This document shows, piece by piece, positions 1 through 9,320 of a stretch of 64,000 nucleotides of DNA (position 1 is the first letter of the stretch; each line of letters starts with the position of its first letter). A model generated the notes under the pieces. The model made no database searches, was not told the origin of the DNA, and saw only the letters and a list, made by a program, of their open reading frames with translations. Origin of the DNA: Psychrosphaera sp. F3M07 (GTDB taxonomy: Bacteria > Pseudomonadota > Gammaproteobacteria > Enterobacterales > Alteromonadaceae); the NCBI RefSeq assembly GCF_018860345.1, contig NZ_JAHKPJ010000004.1:1-64000 (forward strand), given 5' to 3'. A program made the translations under genes and the position numbers.

Positions 1-25
1 ACGTATTTTAGGACGAGACAGTGGG

Positions 26-2197
26 TTAAATATCTTTAACGCCCATGTTATATAGAGTAAAGCCATATATGTCGGCATATTGCTCTATTGTTTTGCTAAT
101 TGGCGTTCCTGCACCGTGACCTGCATCTGTTTCTATGCGGATCAGTGTTGGGTTTGAACCAGCTTGTTTCGCTTGTAACTCGGCGGCAAATTTAAATGAA
201 TGTGCTGGTACCACACGATCATCATGATCACCAGTGGTGACTAAGGTAGCTGGGTATTCCACGCCTGCTTTAACATTGTGGACAGGAGAGTAACCTAGTA
301 GATAATTAAACATCTCTTTGTTATCTTCAGATGTACCATAATCGTAAGCCCAACCAGCACCAGATGTGAAGGTGTGGTATCTCAACATATCTAATACACC
401 AACAGCCGGTAAAGCAACTTTGAACAGCTCAGGGCGTTGAGTCATCACAGCACCCACTAATAAACCACCATTAGACCCACCCATAACAGCCAGCTTTTCA
501 GAAGAGGTTACTTTTTCTTTAATCAAGTATTCTGCGGCACCAATAAAGTCATCAAATACGTTTTGTTTTTTTAGCTGTGTACCTGCGTCATGCCATTTTT
601 TACCATACTCACCGCCACCACGAAGGTTAGCAACAGCGTACACACCACCAAGTTCTAACCAAGCTGCACGAGTCGAGCTAAATTGAGGTTGTAAACTCAC
701 ATTAAAACCACCGTAACCATAAAGAATGGTAGGGTTACTTCCGTCTAGCTTAATGCCTTTTTTGTGAGTAATGATCATAGGTACTTTGGTACCGTCTTTT
801 GAGGTGTAGAATATTTGTTTAGACTCAAAATCATCGCTGTTGAATTTCACTTTTGATTTTAAGTGAACGCTCGATTCGCCAGAGCTAACATCTAAAGTTA
901 AAATAGTGCTAGGGGTTTTTTGATTACTAAACGAGTAATAAACCTTATCTTGACTCTTCTTACCCCAGAAACCGCCAGCGGTGCCTACTTCTGGCAGCTC
1001 AATGTCTCGTACTTTGTTACCCGCTAAATCAAACTGTTGAACAAATGACGTTGCATGTCTCATGTATTTAGCAAATAAATAACCACCACCGGTAGATACA
1101 GATAAAACGTTCTCTGTTTCTGGTATCACATCCACCCAATTAGTCGGCGCTGGATTGGCGGCATCCATTTTAACAACACGTTTATTGGGTGCATCCATAT
1201 TGGTGACTAATAATAATTCATCACCTTTACTGTCTAATAAATATGTATCTGAATTGGTATCGGTAACAACTGGGATTAATTTGGAATCAGCTTTGGTTAA
1301 ATCTTTAATAAATAGTCGGTTGCCTGAAGTCGAAACGGCAGCTGAGACGATAAGATACTTTCCATCTTCAGTAGCGTTACCACCAACATAACGATGTTTC
1401 TCAGCTTCTGTACCACCAAAAATTAGGGTGTCTTGTGATTGAGGCGTGCCTAATTTATGGTAATAAAGTTTGTGTTGATCTGTTTTAGCAGACAACTCGC
1501 TGCCTTTAGGTTTGTCGTAACTAGAATAGTAAAACCCTTCATTACCAACCCAAGATAATCCACTGAATTTTATATCTATCAGTTCGTTTTCGACTTCTTT
1601 TTTTGTTTTCGTGTCGATGATCTTTGCTTTACGCCAATCACTTCCACCTTCAGAAATTAAATAAACAGCTAAAGAGCCATCTTTCGTGAACTCAATGCTT
1701 GAAAGAGATACGGTACCATCGTCGCTAAACGTATTAGGATCTAAGAATACTTCAGCTTCTTCACCCTCTTTTTGACGATATAATACATATTGATTTTGCA
1801 GACCGTCATTTTTATAGAAATAGCTATAGTCACCTTCGATAAACGGCATTCCAACTTTTTCGTAATCTAGTAATGCCGATAAACGTTGTTCAATTTTTTC
1901 ACGATAAGGAATATTACTTAAATACGCTTGGGTAGTTTTGTTTTGTGCTTTAACCCAATCAGCCGTTTCTGCACTCATATCGTCTTCTAACCAACGGTAT
2001 GGATCCGGTACTTTAGTACCAAAATATTCGTCGACAACATCACCTTTTTTAGTGACTGGGTACATAACTTTATCCATTTTTACTTCTGCTAATTGACTAT
2101 TTTGTGCGGTACTTGAGGTGCTAGATTGTTGACCACAACCTGCTAAAAATAAGCCTGAAATGACAGCCAAACTTAAAGAGAGTTTTTTATTATTCAT
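26..2197 (-). CDS. Prolyl oligopeptidase family serine peptidase (S9A), lipoprotein
   Basis: Cleaves short peptides after proline; here predicted to be membrane-anchored, because the N-terminus is a lipoprotein signal ending in a lipobox (LFLAGC, Cys at about residue 21). Of the 723 residues, about 60-450 look like the S9A beta-propeller and the last 250 form the alpha/beta hydrolase. The nucleophile is Ser575 in GGSNGG, the acidic residue lies in DHDDRVVP and the base is His694 in DAGHGAG, so the triad is complete. Length fits bacterial S9A enzymes. It is monocistronic, and its stop lies 26 bases from the window edge. Confidence 0.93.
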   Translation of the reverse strand: MNNKKLSLSLAVISGLFLAGCGQQSSTSSTAQNSQLAEVKMDKVMYPVTKKGDVVDEYFGTKVPDPYRWLEDDMSAETADWVKAQNKTTQAYLSNIPYREKIEQRLSALLDYEKVGMPFIEGDYSYFYKNDGLQNQYVLYRQKEGEEAEVFLDPNTFSDDGTVSLSSIEFTKDGSLAVYLISEGGSDWRKAKIIDTKTKKEVENELIDIKFSGLSWVGNEGFYYSSYDKPKGSELSAKTDQHKLYYHKLGTPQSQDTLIFGGTEAEKHRYVGGNATEDGKYLIVSAAVSTSGNRLFIKDLTKADSKLIPVVTDTNSDTYLLDSKGDELLLVTNMDAPNKRVVKMDAANPAPTNWVDVIPETENVLSVSTGGGYLFAKYMRHATSFVQQFDLAGNKVRDIELPEVGTAGGFWGKKSQDKVYYSFSNQKTPSTILTLDVSSGESSVHLKSKVKFNSDDFESKQIFYTSKDGTKVPMIITHKKGIKLDGSNPTILYGYGGFNVSLQPQFSSTRAAWLELGGVYAVANLRGGGEYGKKWHDAGTQLKKQNVFDDFIGAAEYLIKEKVTSSEKLAVMGGSNGGLLVGAVMTQRPELFKVALPAVGVLDMLRYHTFTSGAGWAYDYGTSEDNKEMFNYLLGYSPVHNVKAGVEYPATLVTTGDHDDRVVPAHSFKFAAELQAKQAGSNPTLIRIETDAGHGAGTPISKTIEQYADIYGFTLYNMGVKDI

Positions 2198-2481
2198 TTA
2201 TTCTTTATCCAGTTAAATTGGTTCCAACCTTACGTTATTTAAATGTAAGGTCAATGTCTAGGGATAAAGGCAAATTAGGCGATAGGTTTCATGTAATTAG
2301 GGTCAACTATTAGCTACTTTTTGAAAATGTATTGCAAAGTACGTGACCAAAACTCTAAGTGTTTTAAACTGCTTTTATTGATTTGTACTTTATCTATCCA
2401 AAAACGAAATCGGTTTACATTCTCTTGTTTGTTTGCATTAATGAAGCGGTTGTTATTATCCAAGTCTTAAGGAATATAAAA

Positions 2482-3423
2482 ATGGAAATATTACTGTCTA
2501 CCGTACTTACGTTTGAGTTTGCGGTACTGTTATTAGTTGTTGTATTAGTCAAATCATCAATCAAGTTTGTACCGCAAAATCGAGCCTTCTTGGTTGAACG
2601 ATTTGGTAAGTTTAATAAAACCATTGAAGCGGGATTAAACTTCATTGTGCCATTTATTGATAAAATTGGTTATGACCGCTCATTAAAAGAACAGGCCATT
2701 GATGTGCCAAGCCAGTCAGCCATCACTAAAGATAATATATCTTTAACCGTAGATGGTGTTTTATATTTTAGAGTACTTGACCCATATAAAGCGTCTTATG
2801 GTGTCGATGATTATATATTTGCCGTTGTGCAGTTGTCACAAACAACGATGCGTAGTGAAATTGGTAAAATGGAATTGGACAAGACCTTTGAAGAACGTGA
2901 CAGTTTGAATGCTAATATCGTAGCCGCGATTAACGATGCTGCTGCACCTTGGGGCGTGCAGGTATTACGTTATGAAATAAAAGACATAGTGCCACCTTCT
3001 TCTGTAATGGAAGCAATGGAACGTCAAATGAAAGCCGAACGTGAAAAGCGTGCGCAAGTGTTAGAGTCTGAAGGCGATCGACAAGCGGCAATTAACGTAG
3101 CTGAAGGTCAAAAACAATCGCAAGTATTGGCAGCTGAAGGTGAAAAAGCAGAACAAATTTTAAGTGCGGAAGGTGAAGCTCAAGCTATTTTACAAGTTGC
3201 TAAAGCACAAGCGGAAGCCTTAGAGCTCATAGGTAATATTGCTAAAACGGAACAAGGCCAAAGCGCAATTCAATTAGACCTAGCGACAAAAGCGATTGCC
3301 GCTAAACAAGCTATAGCCAAAGAGTCTACCGTTGTTCTATTACCAGATGGTACATCAGAGGCGTCCAGTGTGGTTGCTCAAGCAATGACAATCATCAATA
3401 CATTAAATACAAAACAAAGTTAA
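2482..3423 (+). CDS. SPFH/band-7 (stomatin-like, QmcA-type) membrane protein
   Basis: One N-terminal membrane helix (residues 5-24) precedes a band-7/SPFH domain (about 30-190) and an Ala/Glu/Gln-rich coiled coil (about 190-270). Such proteins form oligomeric membrane scaffolds and often pair with NfeD. The ATG at 2482 is chosen because TAAGGAA lies 8 bases upstream; an in-frame TTG at 2383 would add 33 residues without a ribosome site. The next gene is NfeD-like, 12 bases downstream, as in the usual stomatin-NfeD operon. Exact role unknown. Confidence 0.9.
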   Translation: MEILLSTVLTFEFAVLLLVVVLVKSSIKFVPQNRAFLVERFGKFNKTIEAGLNFIVPFIDKIGYDRSLKEQAIDVPSQSAITKDNISLTVDGVLYFRVLDPYKASYGVDDYIFAVVQLSQTTMRSEIGKMELDKTFEERDSLNANIVAAINDAAAPWGVQVLRYEIKDIVPPSSVMEAMERQMKAEREKRAQVLESEGDRQAAINVAEGQKQSQVLAAEGEKAEQILSAEGEAQAILQVAKAQAEALELIGNIAKTEQGQSAIQLDLATKAIAAKQAIAKESTVVLLPDGTSEASSVVAQAMTIINTLNTKQS

Positions 3424-3435
3424 TTGGGAGTCATT

Positions 3436-3885
3436 ATGTGGTTATTTTCTGATGTGAGTCAGTCGTTAATGGCCGTAGGGTTATTGATGGCAGTGATTGA
3501 TGTTTTAGTATTTGGTTTCGCTACTTTCTTTTTAACCTTAATTGGTTTGGCTATGTTGGTTTCTGGTGCCTTGATATATTTTGGTATTATTTCAGATAGT
3601 ACTGCCACAGTGTTGATTTCAGTGGCCATATTAACCGCAATATTTAGTTTGTTATTATGGAAACCATTAAAACAATTACAATCACAAAGTGAGCATAAAA
3701 AAGTTACTTCAGACTTAGATGGTTATCAATTTACTCTAGAGCAGGACATAGATAATGGCGTTGTGGGTAAACATCATTATTCAGGTATTGATTGGAAAGT
3801 AGAGTCTGATCAACCCATATCAAAAGGAACTAAGGTCGAAGTTCTGGAGTTTAAAGTAGGGGTCTTGTTAGTTAAAGCCTGTTAA
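3436..3885 (+). CDS. NfeD family membrane protein
   Basis: About 149 residues: two or three hydrophobic helices (residues 10-75), then a hydrophilic tail ending in a small beta-barrel (OB-like NfeD C-terminal domain) with the pattern GTKVEVLEFKVGVLLVKA. This is the short NfeD1b type without the ClpP-like protease domain. It is the usual partner of the SPFH protein immediately upstream, and the two are probably co-transcribed and terminated by the hairpin at 3913-3947. The ATG at 3436 follows TGGGAG; the TTG at 3424 is less likely. Confidence 0.87.
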   Translation: MWLFSDVSQSLMAVGLLMAVIDVLVFGFATFFLTLIGLAMLVSGALIYFGIISDSTATVLISVAILTAIFSLLLWKPLKQLQSQSEHKKVTSDLDGYQFTLEQDIDNGVVGKHHYSGIDWKVESDQPISKGTKVEVLEFKVGVLLVKAC

Positions 3886-3912
3886 CTCAGAATGAATTAA
3901 ATGAAGATAAAT

Positions 3913-3947
3913 AAGACCTAATCACAATGTGGATTAGGTCTTTTTTT
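3913..3947. terminator. Rho-independent terminator (convergent)
   Basis: Perfect 11-bp stem AAGACCTAATC / GATTAGGTCTT with an 8-base loop and a T run at 3941-3947. It lies between nfeD (+) and the mscS-like gene (-) and may serve both strands. Confidence 0.85.
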
Positions 3948-3978
3948 AACTCAATTAAAGGTCAAGCCAATCAATTCT

Positions 3979-4824
3979 TTACCTATTGTTGTCGGTATCT
4001 ATTTGTATTGGGAACGTTTTGGTTTCACTTCCAGCGTATAAACTGACATGTGGGAACGGAATCTCAATACCTTGTTCATCAAAGGTTTTCTTAATTTGTT
4101 GGTACATGGAGTTTTTGAGTTGTAAGAAATTTTCCCTTTTAGCCCAAACAGAAAATTGAATATCTACAGATGAGTCGCCGAATCCAGTTAAGATAAATAG
4201 AGGGGCTGGTTCGTCTAAACAAATCACGTTTTTAGCGGCAATGTCTAATAACACTTCCCTTACCCGTTCAATGTCTTCTTTATAAGCGATTCCTACTTTT
4301 AAATCGGCGCGCCTTATCGGAAATTTAGTTAGCGTGGTGACTGGTGTTTTGATCATGCTTTCGTTTGGAATACGAACAAATAGATTATCGTATGTACGTA
4401 GTTTGACTGACAATAAATCTATAGAGATCACTTCTCCGGTAATATCACTTACTTTGATAACATCCGATATTGAAAACGGTCTTTCTACCATCAAAAATAA
4501 ACCACTTATTAAGTTAGATGCGGATGTTTGGGAGGCAAAACCTATTGCCACAGTAAACAGTCCTGCTGCTCCTAATAATATGCTTAAATCAAATCCTGCG
4601 TGTTTTAATGCAGATAAGGTAAACAAGGTTAAAATGGTGTAAAACACCGTTCTTTTTAACAAAAACTGGCCATGAGTCGTCATTTTATTTTCAACCACTT
4701 TGGCAACAATGCCACTGGTTAAACGACTCACAATATAACCAATGATCAGTAATAACAGTGCTTGTATTAAAGAGTATAAAAACGAGGTTTTTATTAACTC
4801 TATCAATTCAATAATGGATTCCAT
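3979..4824 (-). CDS. MscS family small-conductance mechanosensitive channel
   Basis: 281 residues with three N-terminal membrane helices. The third (about 75-105) is the Gly/Ala-rich pore helix (ILLGAAGLFTVAIGFASQ), followed by the beta domain (VSDITGEVISIDLLSVKLRT) and a C-terminal alpha/beta domain ending EIPFPHVSLY. The family releases solutes on hypo-osmotic shock in the inner membrane. The start is 10 bases downstream of the DUF432-like gene, so the two are probably one operon. Confidence 0.92.
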   Translation of the reverse strand: MESIIELIELIKTSFLYSLIQALLLLIIGYIVSRLTSGIVAKVVENKMTTHGQFLLKRTVFYTILTLFTLSALKHAGFDLSILLGAAGLFTVAIGFASQTSASNLISGLFLMVERPFSISDVIKVSDITGEVISIDLLSVKLRTYDNLFVRIPNESMIKTPVTTLTKFPIRRADLKVGIAYKEDIERVREVLLDIAAKNVICLDEPAPLFILTGFGDSSVDIQFSVWAKRENFLQLKNSMYQQIKKTFDEQGIEIPFPHVSLYAGSETKTFPIQIDTDNNR

Positions 4825-4834
4825 AAATATATTC

Positions 4835-5623
4835 TTATCCGAGTAAGTTGCTGATGTTGCGTATTAGTTTATTCGTTTCTGAGACAATACGAGGTGGGCT
4901 AATCAACTCATAGGATTGCACTTCTTTTGGGACTTTTTCATTAATGTGCATTTCAACATTGCGAGAGTGACTTTCGGTTTTAACCGTAATCCCGGATGTC
5001 CAGAATTGATTGTGGTCGTCGCAATATAAGTTTAATAAATTAACTGGCACATTAAGACGTTCTATCACCAAAGGTTTGTCTTGGTGATTAATTACAGTGA
5101 TAGGGGTAATCGCTCGGTGAGAACGTTTTTCTAAGTGGGCAAGTTGTATTCTGGCCGATGTATACTTTGCATAACATAATTGACCATCAATGGTCGACGC
5201 GCCAAACCAAGAGTCAGAAGGTCGCCAGAAGGGTAAATCAATGAACTGCTGATTATTTGAAAGCGTTTTAGCGCTAAACCAAATAGGCGTGCTAATGAAT
5301 AATTGTGTTTTTTCACCGGTTAATAAGGTTAACGGGGTGGCCGGACGCGTGACTACAGAACGGTCTGCCAACTTAGGTGAAATTCTAATTTTACCCTCAG
5401 AGTTATTTTCTAAATATCGACCAAACATCTTTTCGGAATTATCAGTGCTTTGTTCTATATCTACTAACTCAATGGGCAGATCAATTTCATCACTGGTTTC
5501 ATAGTTCCAACAATTCCATTCATTAACCGAACGTTTGATTGTGATCGCTCGTTCTCCAATTTGCCAACGTTTGATTTGTTGATCGTCGAATGTAAAGTCG
5601 CCCCACCATTGATTGTTAGACAT
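4835..5623 (-). CDS. DUF432-like protein of unknown function
   Basis: 262 residues, no signal peptide or membrane helix, rich in Trp and beta-strand-like segments. The N-terminal Trp-rich WWGDFTFDD / WQIGERAITIKR and the overall pattern resemble the uncharacterised DUF432 family, which I recall beside MscS genes. The assignment is from memory of the family pattern and not certain. It sits directly upstream of the MscS-like gene on the same strand (10-base gap), so a role linked to the channel is a fair guess. No catalytic motif recognised. Confidence 0.65.
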   Translation of the reverse strand: MSNNQWWGDFTFDDQQIKRWQIGERAITIKRSVNEWNCWNYETSDEIDLPIELVDIEQSTDNSEKMFGRYLENNSEGKIRISPKLADRSVVTRPATPLTLLTGEKTQLFISTPIWFSAKTLSNNQQFIDLPFWRPSDSWFGASTIDGQLCYAKYTSARIQLAHLEKRSHRAITPITVINHQDKPLVIERLNVPVNLLNLYCDDHNQFWTSGITVKTESHSRNVEMHINEKVPKEVQSYELISPPRIVSETNKLIRNISNLLG

Positions 5624-5637
5624 ATGTTAATCTGATC

Positions 5638-6096
5638 CTAAAAGCTTAATTTAAAAAATAAGTCGCCAAAACCCCAAACAAAAGTACCGGTTATCAACAA
5701 AGAAACTTCCAGAATACCTAATTGTAATCGTACTTTATTTCTAAGTTGTTCCATTTTTTGTTCGTAATCTTCTTCAATCGACTCTATTTCTTTTTCAACG
5801 TATTCTTGCGGAGCATTAATTTTTCGTAATTTAAGTTTGGCGCGGGATAACGCTATTCTTCTTTGTACATCAAACCGTTTTGTTAATATGCGTTCTTCAA
5901 TTATGCCACCCATTCCAGACCAGATCCCTAACATGACGACAACACAACCACTGCGGGTTAACCACTCAATATCACAATAATTGATGAGGGTTAAATATAC
6001 GCCTAAGGCGAGAAATAAGATGCTGGCGAACCAAATGATCAAAGGTTGAAATTTACGTATTGTTCCAGTGTTGATAGTTACGGTTATGTCGTTCAA
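5638..6096 (-). CDS. Membrane protein of unknown function with coiled coil
   Basis: Two closely spaced N-terminal membrane helices are followed by a charged alpha-helical stretch rich in Glu/Lys/Arg (EKEIESIEEDYEQKMEQ) and a C-terminal hydrophobic helix. The start is uncertain. The TTG at 6096 has AAAGAAG about 7 bases upstream; the longer frame begins with GTG at 6159 and adds 21 unlikely residues (Cys/His rich) with no ribosome site. It is probably first in an operon with the DUF432-like gene (14-base gap) and the MscS gene. No family recognised. Confidence 0.6.
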   Translation of the reverse strand: MNDITVTINTGTIRKFQPLIIWFASILFLALGVYLTLINYCDIEWLTRSGCVVVMLGIWSGMGGIIEERILTKRFDVQRRIALSRAKLKLRKINAPQEYVEKEIESIEEDYEQKMEQLRNKVRLQLGILEVSLLITGTFVWGFGDLFFKLSF

Positions 6097-6292
6097 TGTG
6101 ATCTTCTTTCGATGGATAAAAAAGTAATGATATTGGCAACATAATACATGCCTTTTCACTCATAAAGTAAGTGAATTTGTTTGTTGTATTATTACCACAG
6201 CATAATTTGTTGAAACGACAAAAATATATTTAATGAAATTATAGGAAAATAGACTATATTCCCCGCTTAACTTCCTAACTAGGACATTACTC

Positions 6293-7357
6293 ATGTCAAC
6301 AGACATAATCATTTGGTGCGCTATTGCACTTTGTATATCACAATCGGCTATATTTTCAGGCTTGAACTTAGCGCTATTTTCAATCAGCCGGTTACACCTC
6401 GAAGTTGAAGTTAAAAAGGGCAACAAAGATGCAAAGAAGATCCTTAAGTTACGTGATGACTCAAATTTCTTATTAGCCACCATTTTATGGGGCAATGTTT
6501 GTATTAATGTGTTGTTAACTTTACTGTCAGACTCTGTGTTGGCTGGCGTAAGTGCCTTTTTATTCTCGACAATCGCGATAACCATAATTGGTGAAATAAC
6601 CCCACAGGCTTATTTTTCACGTAATGCTTTAAAAATGGGCAGTATTTTGTCACCAATCGTACGTTTTTATCAGTTTCTATTTTATATAGTGGCGAAACCT
6701 ACAGGCTTGGTACTTGATGCTTGGTTGGGTAAAGAAGGTATTACTTACTTTGAGGAAAGTGAATTACGTAACATAATTCGTTCTCATATCACTGCCGAAG
6801 AAGCCGACTTAAACCATGTTGAAGGCATTGGCGCGCTTAACTTTTTCTCAATGGATGAAATTAAAGTTATTGAAGAGGGGGAATTAATCGACCCTAAATC
6901 AATTCTAGCATTGCCAACTAAATTAGATTTACCCATTATCCCTGAAATGACCAATACAGCGGATGACCCGTTTTTAGTGTTATTAAATCAAACCGATTAT
7001 AACTGGGTGATCTTAACCAACGAAGACGGTTGGCCATTGTTAGTGTTAGATGCTGATGGTTTTTCAAGAGCGGCATTATTTCAACCAAATGAGTTTGACC
7101 CTTATCATTATTGCCACCGTCCAGTGGTATTAACGGACGAATCCACATCGTTAAATGAAGCCATATTGGAAATGAAAGTGAATACTTCCACGGATAAGAA
7201 TTTTGATGGCGTTATTGAGCATGATGTACTTTTAGTATGGGGTGAGCAGAAACGTATTATTACCGGTGCCGATATATTTGGTCGGTTATTAAAAGGCATG
7301 TTACCGCCAACAGAAACAATGAGTATAAATAACAAAGCCAGCGATACTAAGTCGTAA
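6293..7357 (+). CDS. CNNM/CorC-type membrane protein (DUF21 plus CBS pair)
   Basis: 354 residues. The N-terminal DUF21/CNNM membrane domain has about four helices and the conserved pattern FSGLNLALFSISRLHLE, then GEITPQAYFSRNA. A cytosolic half follows that resembles a degenerate CBS pair (about 200-330). The family is implicated in Mg2+/Co2+ efflux or resistance. There is no C-terminal CorC_HlyC domain, so this is the short form. Monocistronic, with a terminator 45 bases downstream. Confidence 0.8.
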   Translation: MSTDIIIWCAIALCISQSAIFSGLNLALFSISRLHLEVEVKKGNKDAKKILKLRDDSNFLLATILWGNVCINVLLTLLSDSVLAGVSAFLFSTIAITIIGEITPQAYFSRNALKMGSILSPIVRFYQFLFYIVAKPTGLVLDAWLGKEGITYFEESELRNIIRSHITAEEADLNHVEGIGALNFFSMDEIKVIEEGELIDPKSILALPTKLDLPIIPEMTNTADDPFLVLLNQTDYNWVILTNEDGWPLLVLDADGFSRAALFQPNEFDPYHYCHRPVVLTDESTSLNEAILEMKVNTSTDKNFDGVIEHDVLLVWGEQKRIITGADIFGRLLKGMLPPTETMSINNKASDTKS

Positions 7358-7400
7358 TATCATAGGTTCGTTTGACTCTAAGTTAAATAAAAGTTGGAAC

Positions 7401-7442
7401 AAAAAAAGCAACGTCATAACTGAGTTATGTTCGTTGCTTTTT
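7401..7442. terminator. Bidirectional rho-independent terminator
   Basis: AAAAAGCAACG pairs with CGTTGCTTTTT, and an inner CATAAC/GTTATG extends the stem. A and T runs flank both sides, so it can stop the CNNM gene (+) and the DUF885 gene (-). Confidence 0.85.
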
Positions 7443-7488
7443 ATTATCTGGTGGTTAATTGTACTGCCTTGTTTGGGGCATGATTAGG

Positions 7489-9225
7489 TTAACTTTTTTG
7501 TTTAGCTATCCAGTCTTTAGTCAACTCTTCCAGTAACGCTAATGGTAGGCTGCCATTCTTTAATATTTGATCGTGGAAAGCCCTAACATCAAATTGCTCA
7601 CCAAGTTCTTTTTCTGCTAACTGTCTTAGCTCTATCATTTTTATCTCACCAATCTTGTAAGACAAAGCTTGTGCTGGCCAGCTGATATAACGGTCAATTT
7701 GCCCTATAACATCAGGCATACTTAACGCGGTGTTCTCGGCTAAATAATCAATAGCTTGTTGGCGAGTCCAACCTTTAGCATGAATACCCGTATCAACCAC
7801 TAAGCGACAGGCACGCCAAGTTTCATAAGTTAAACGGCCAAAGTCGCTGTATGGGTCTTGGTAAAAGCCCATTTCTTTGCCTAATTTCTCAGAATATAAA
7901 CCCCATCCTTCGGTGAAGGCTGAATGAGATAATATTTTTCTAAATTCCGCCATATCCACTTCTCTAGCAATAGAACCTTGTAAGTGATGCCCTGGTTCTG
8001 CTTCATGGAACGTTAGCGCTTCTAGTGTATATAGCGGTTCTGCAGCAAGATTTTTGGTGGCTAAAAAGTAAGTGCCAGACGTTGTTCCTGTTCCATCTGA
8101 ACCAACATAATACGCACCGCTTGCGCTGGATTTAATATCAAATGGCGTTCTTGGTAATAAAGAAAACCATTTAGGTAATTGAGCAGCCATCTTACGGCTG
8201 ATATAGCTGGCTTTTTCTAACAGGTCACGTTCAGTCGTCGCGTAGAATTGAGGATCTGTTCTTAAAAACTCAATAAAGGCTTTGAAGTCACCTTTAAAGC
8301 CAACTTGCTTGATGATCTGCTGCATTTCTTGGCGTATGCGTTTCACTTCTTCTAAACCAATTTGATGAATTTCATCTGCCGTCATATCAGTGGTTGTAAA
8401 GTAGTTAATTAAGTACTCATAGAATTCTGCGCCGCCGTCAACACTGCTAATACCTGCTGTTTTTCTGCAATTGCTCATATAGTCTTGAGTGAAAAAGGAA
8501 TAAAACTTTTTATATTCAGGGATAACAACGTCAGTAATCAGTTGTTTTGCTTTAGTTTGGTAAGTCAGTTTGTCTTGTTCATTAAAATTAGCTGGGATAT
8601 TGGCAAGAGGTGCCCAAAAGTTACTGTCTTCAATATTATCGACGATATGTTTGCTTATTGACTTGTGATAGTTCTTAAAGGTTTCGCAATATTGGGTATA
8701 CCCTTTCTCGATAGCGACAGTTAAATCATCTATATGCTGCTGATTATAACGAGGGAAATCCGCCAAACTAATTAAGTAGTTGTCATAGTCTTTGGTGGTT
8801 AAAAACGACATGTTCCCCGGCGCACCAGCAAAATAACTGTGGTATCCCGCGTAATAATTCATTGGGAAATAATGGTCTATATTCTGGTAGCTTTTAGCTT
8901 CTGTCTCACGTTCGTATTTAAATAAACGATAAGTTACTTGGTCAGCGTCACTCAATTTACTTAAGTCTATTTCGGCTAAGCGGTTTAACAAGGTTTGGTT
9001 ATATTCAGCTCTTCTTGTTCTACCGGCTTCGGACATATCTGGCAGTTTGCCATTCATTCTGAATGTATCAGGGTCATTTCGGAAAAACACTTGTTCTTTT
9101 GTGGCATGTTGCCAATGTTCATCTAATAACTGTTGGAATAGAGTGGTTGTGCTGGCGACTGAATTGTCGGTACAGGCGTTGATAAACAACATGGTTGATA
9201 TCAATAAAATGGATTTTAGCTTCAT
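7489..9225 (-). CDS. DUF885 family zinc-peptidase-like lipoprotein
   Basis: 578 residues with a lipoprotein signal (TMLFINAC, Cys at about 18). The C-terminal half carries the HExxxGHH signature HEAEPGHHLQ followed about 25-30 residues later by FTEGWGLYSE, the metal-site pattern of DUF885 proteins (gluzincin-like fold). Members are thought to be periplasmic or outer-membrane-anchored peptidases; the substrate is unknown. No operon partner; intergenic gaps on both sides. Confidence 0.9.
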   Translation of the reverse strand: MKLKSILLISTMLFINACTDNSVASTTTLFQQLLDEHWQHATKEQVFFRNDPDTFRMNGKLPDMSEAGRTRRAEYNQTLLNRLAEIDLSKLSDADQVTYRLFKYERETEAKSYQNIDHYFPMNYYAGYHSYFAGAPGNMSFLTTKDYDNYLISLADFPRYNQQHIDDLTVAIEKGYTQYCETFKNYHKSISKHIVDNIEDSNFWAPLANIPANFNEQDKLTYQTKAKQLITDVVIPEYKKFYSFFTQDYMSNCRKTAGISSVDGGAEFYEYLINYFTTTDMTADEIHQIGLEEVKRIRQEMQQIIKQVGFKGDFKAFIEFLRTDPQFYATTERDLLEKASYISRKMAAQLPKWFSLLPRTPFDIKSSASGAYYVGSDGTGTTSGTYFLATKNLAAEPLYTLEALTFHEAEPGHHLQGSIAREVDMAEFRKILSHSAFTEGWGLYSEKLGKEMGFYQDPYSDFGRLTYETWRACRLVVDTGIHAKGWTRQQAIDYLAENTALSMPDVIGQIDRYISWPAQALSYKIGEIKMIELRQLAEKELGEQFDVRAFHDQILKNGSLPLALLEELTKDWIAKQKS

Positions 9226-9320
9226 TGGAAACTCCTAAGTTTTGATACCAAGTAGTTTAATGAATTTAAGGGGAAACACCAGAGCGCAACTAGATTAGAA
9301 GCGCTCGTTAAATACGTGGT

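Noticed and set aside
2383-2481. TTG-initiated extension of the SPFH protein
   Set aside because: The ATG at 2482 has a good ribosome site and gives the normal N-terminus; the extension has none.
4334-4642. Plus-strand ORF inside the MscS gene
   Set aside because: Antisense shadow of a well-supported gene; no signal of its own.
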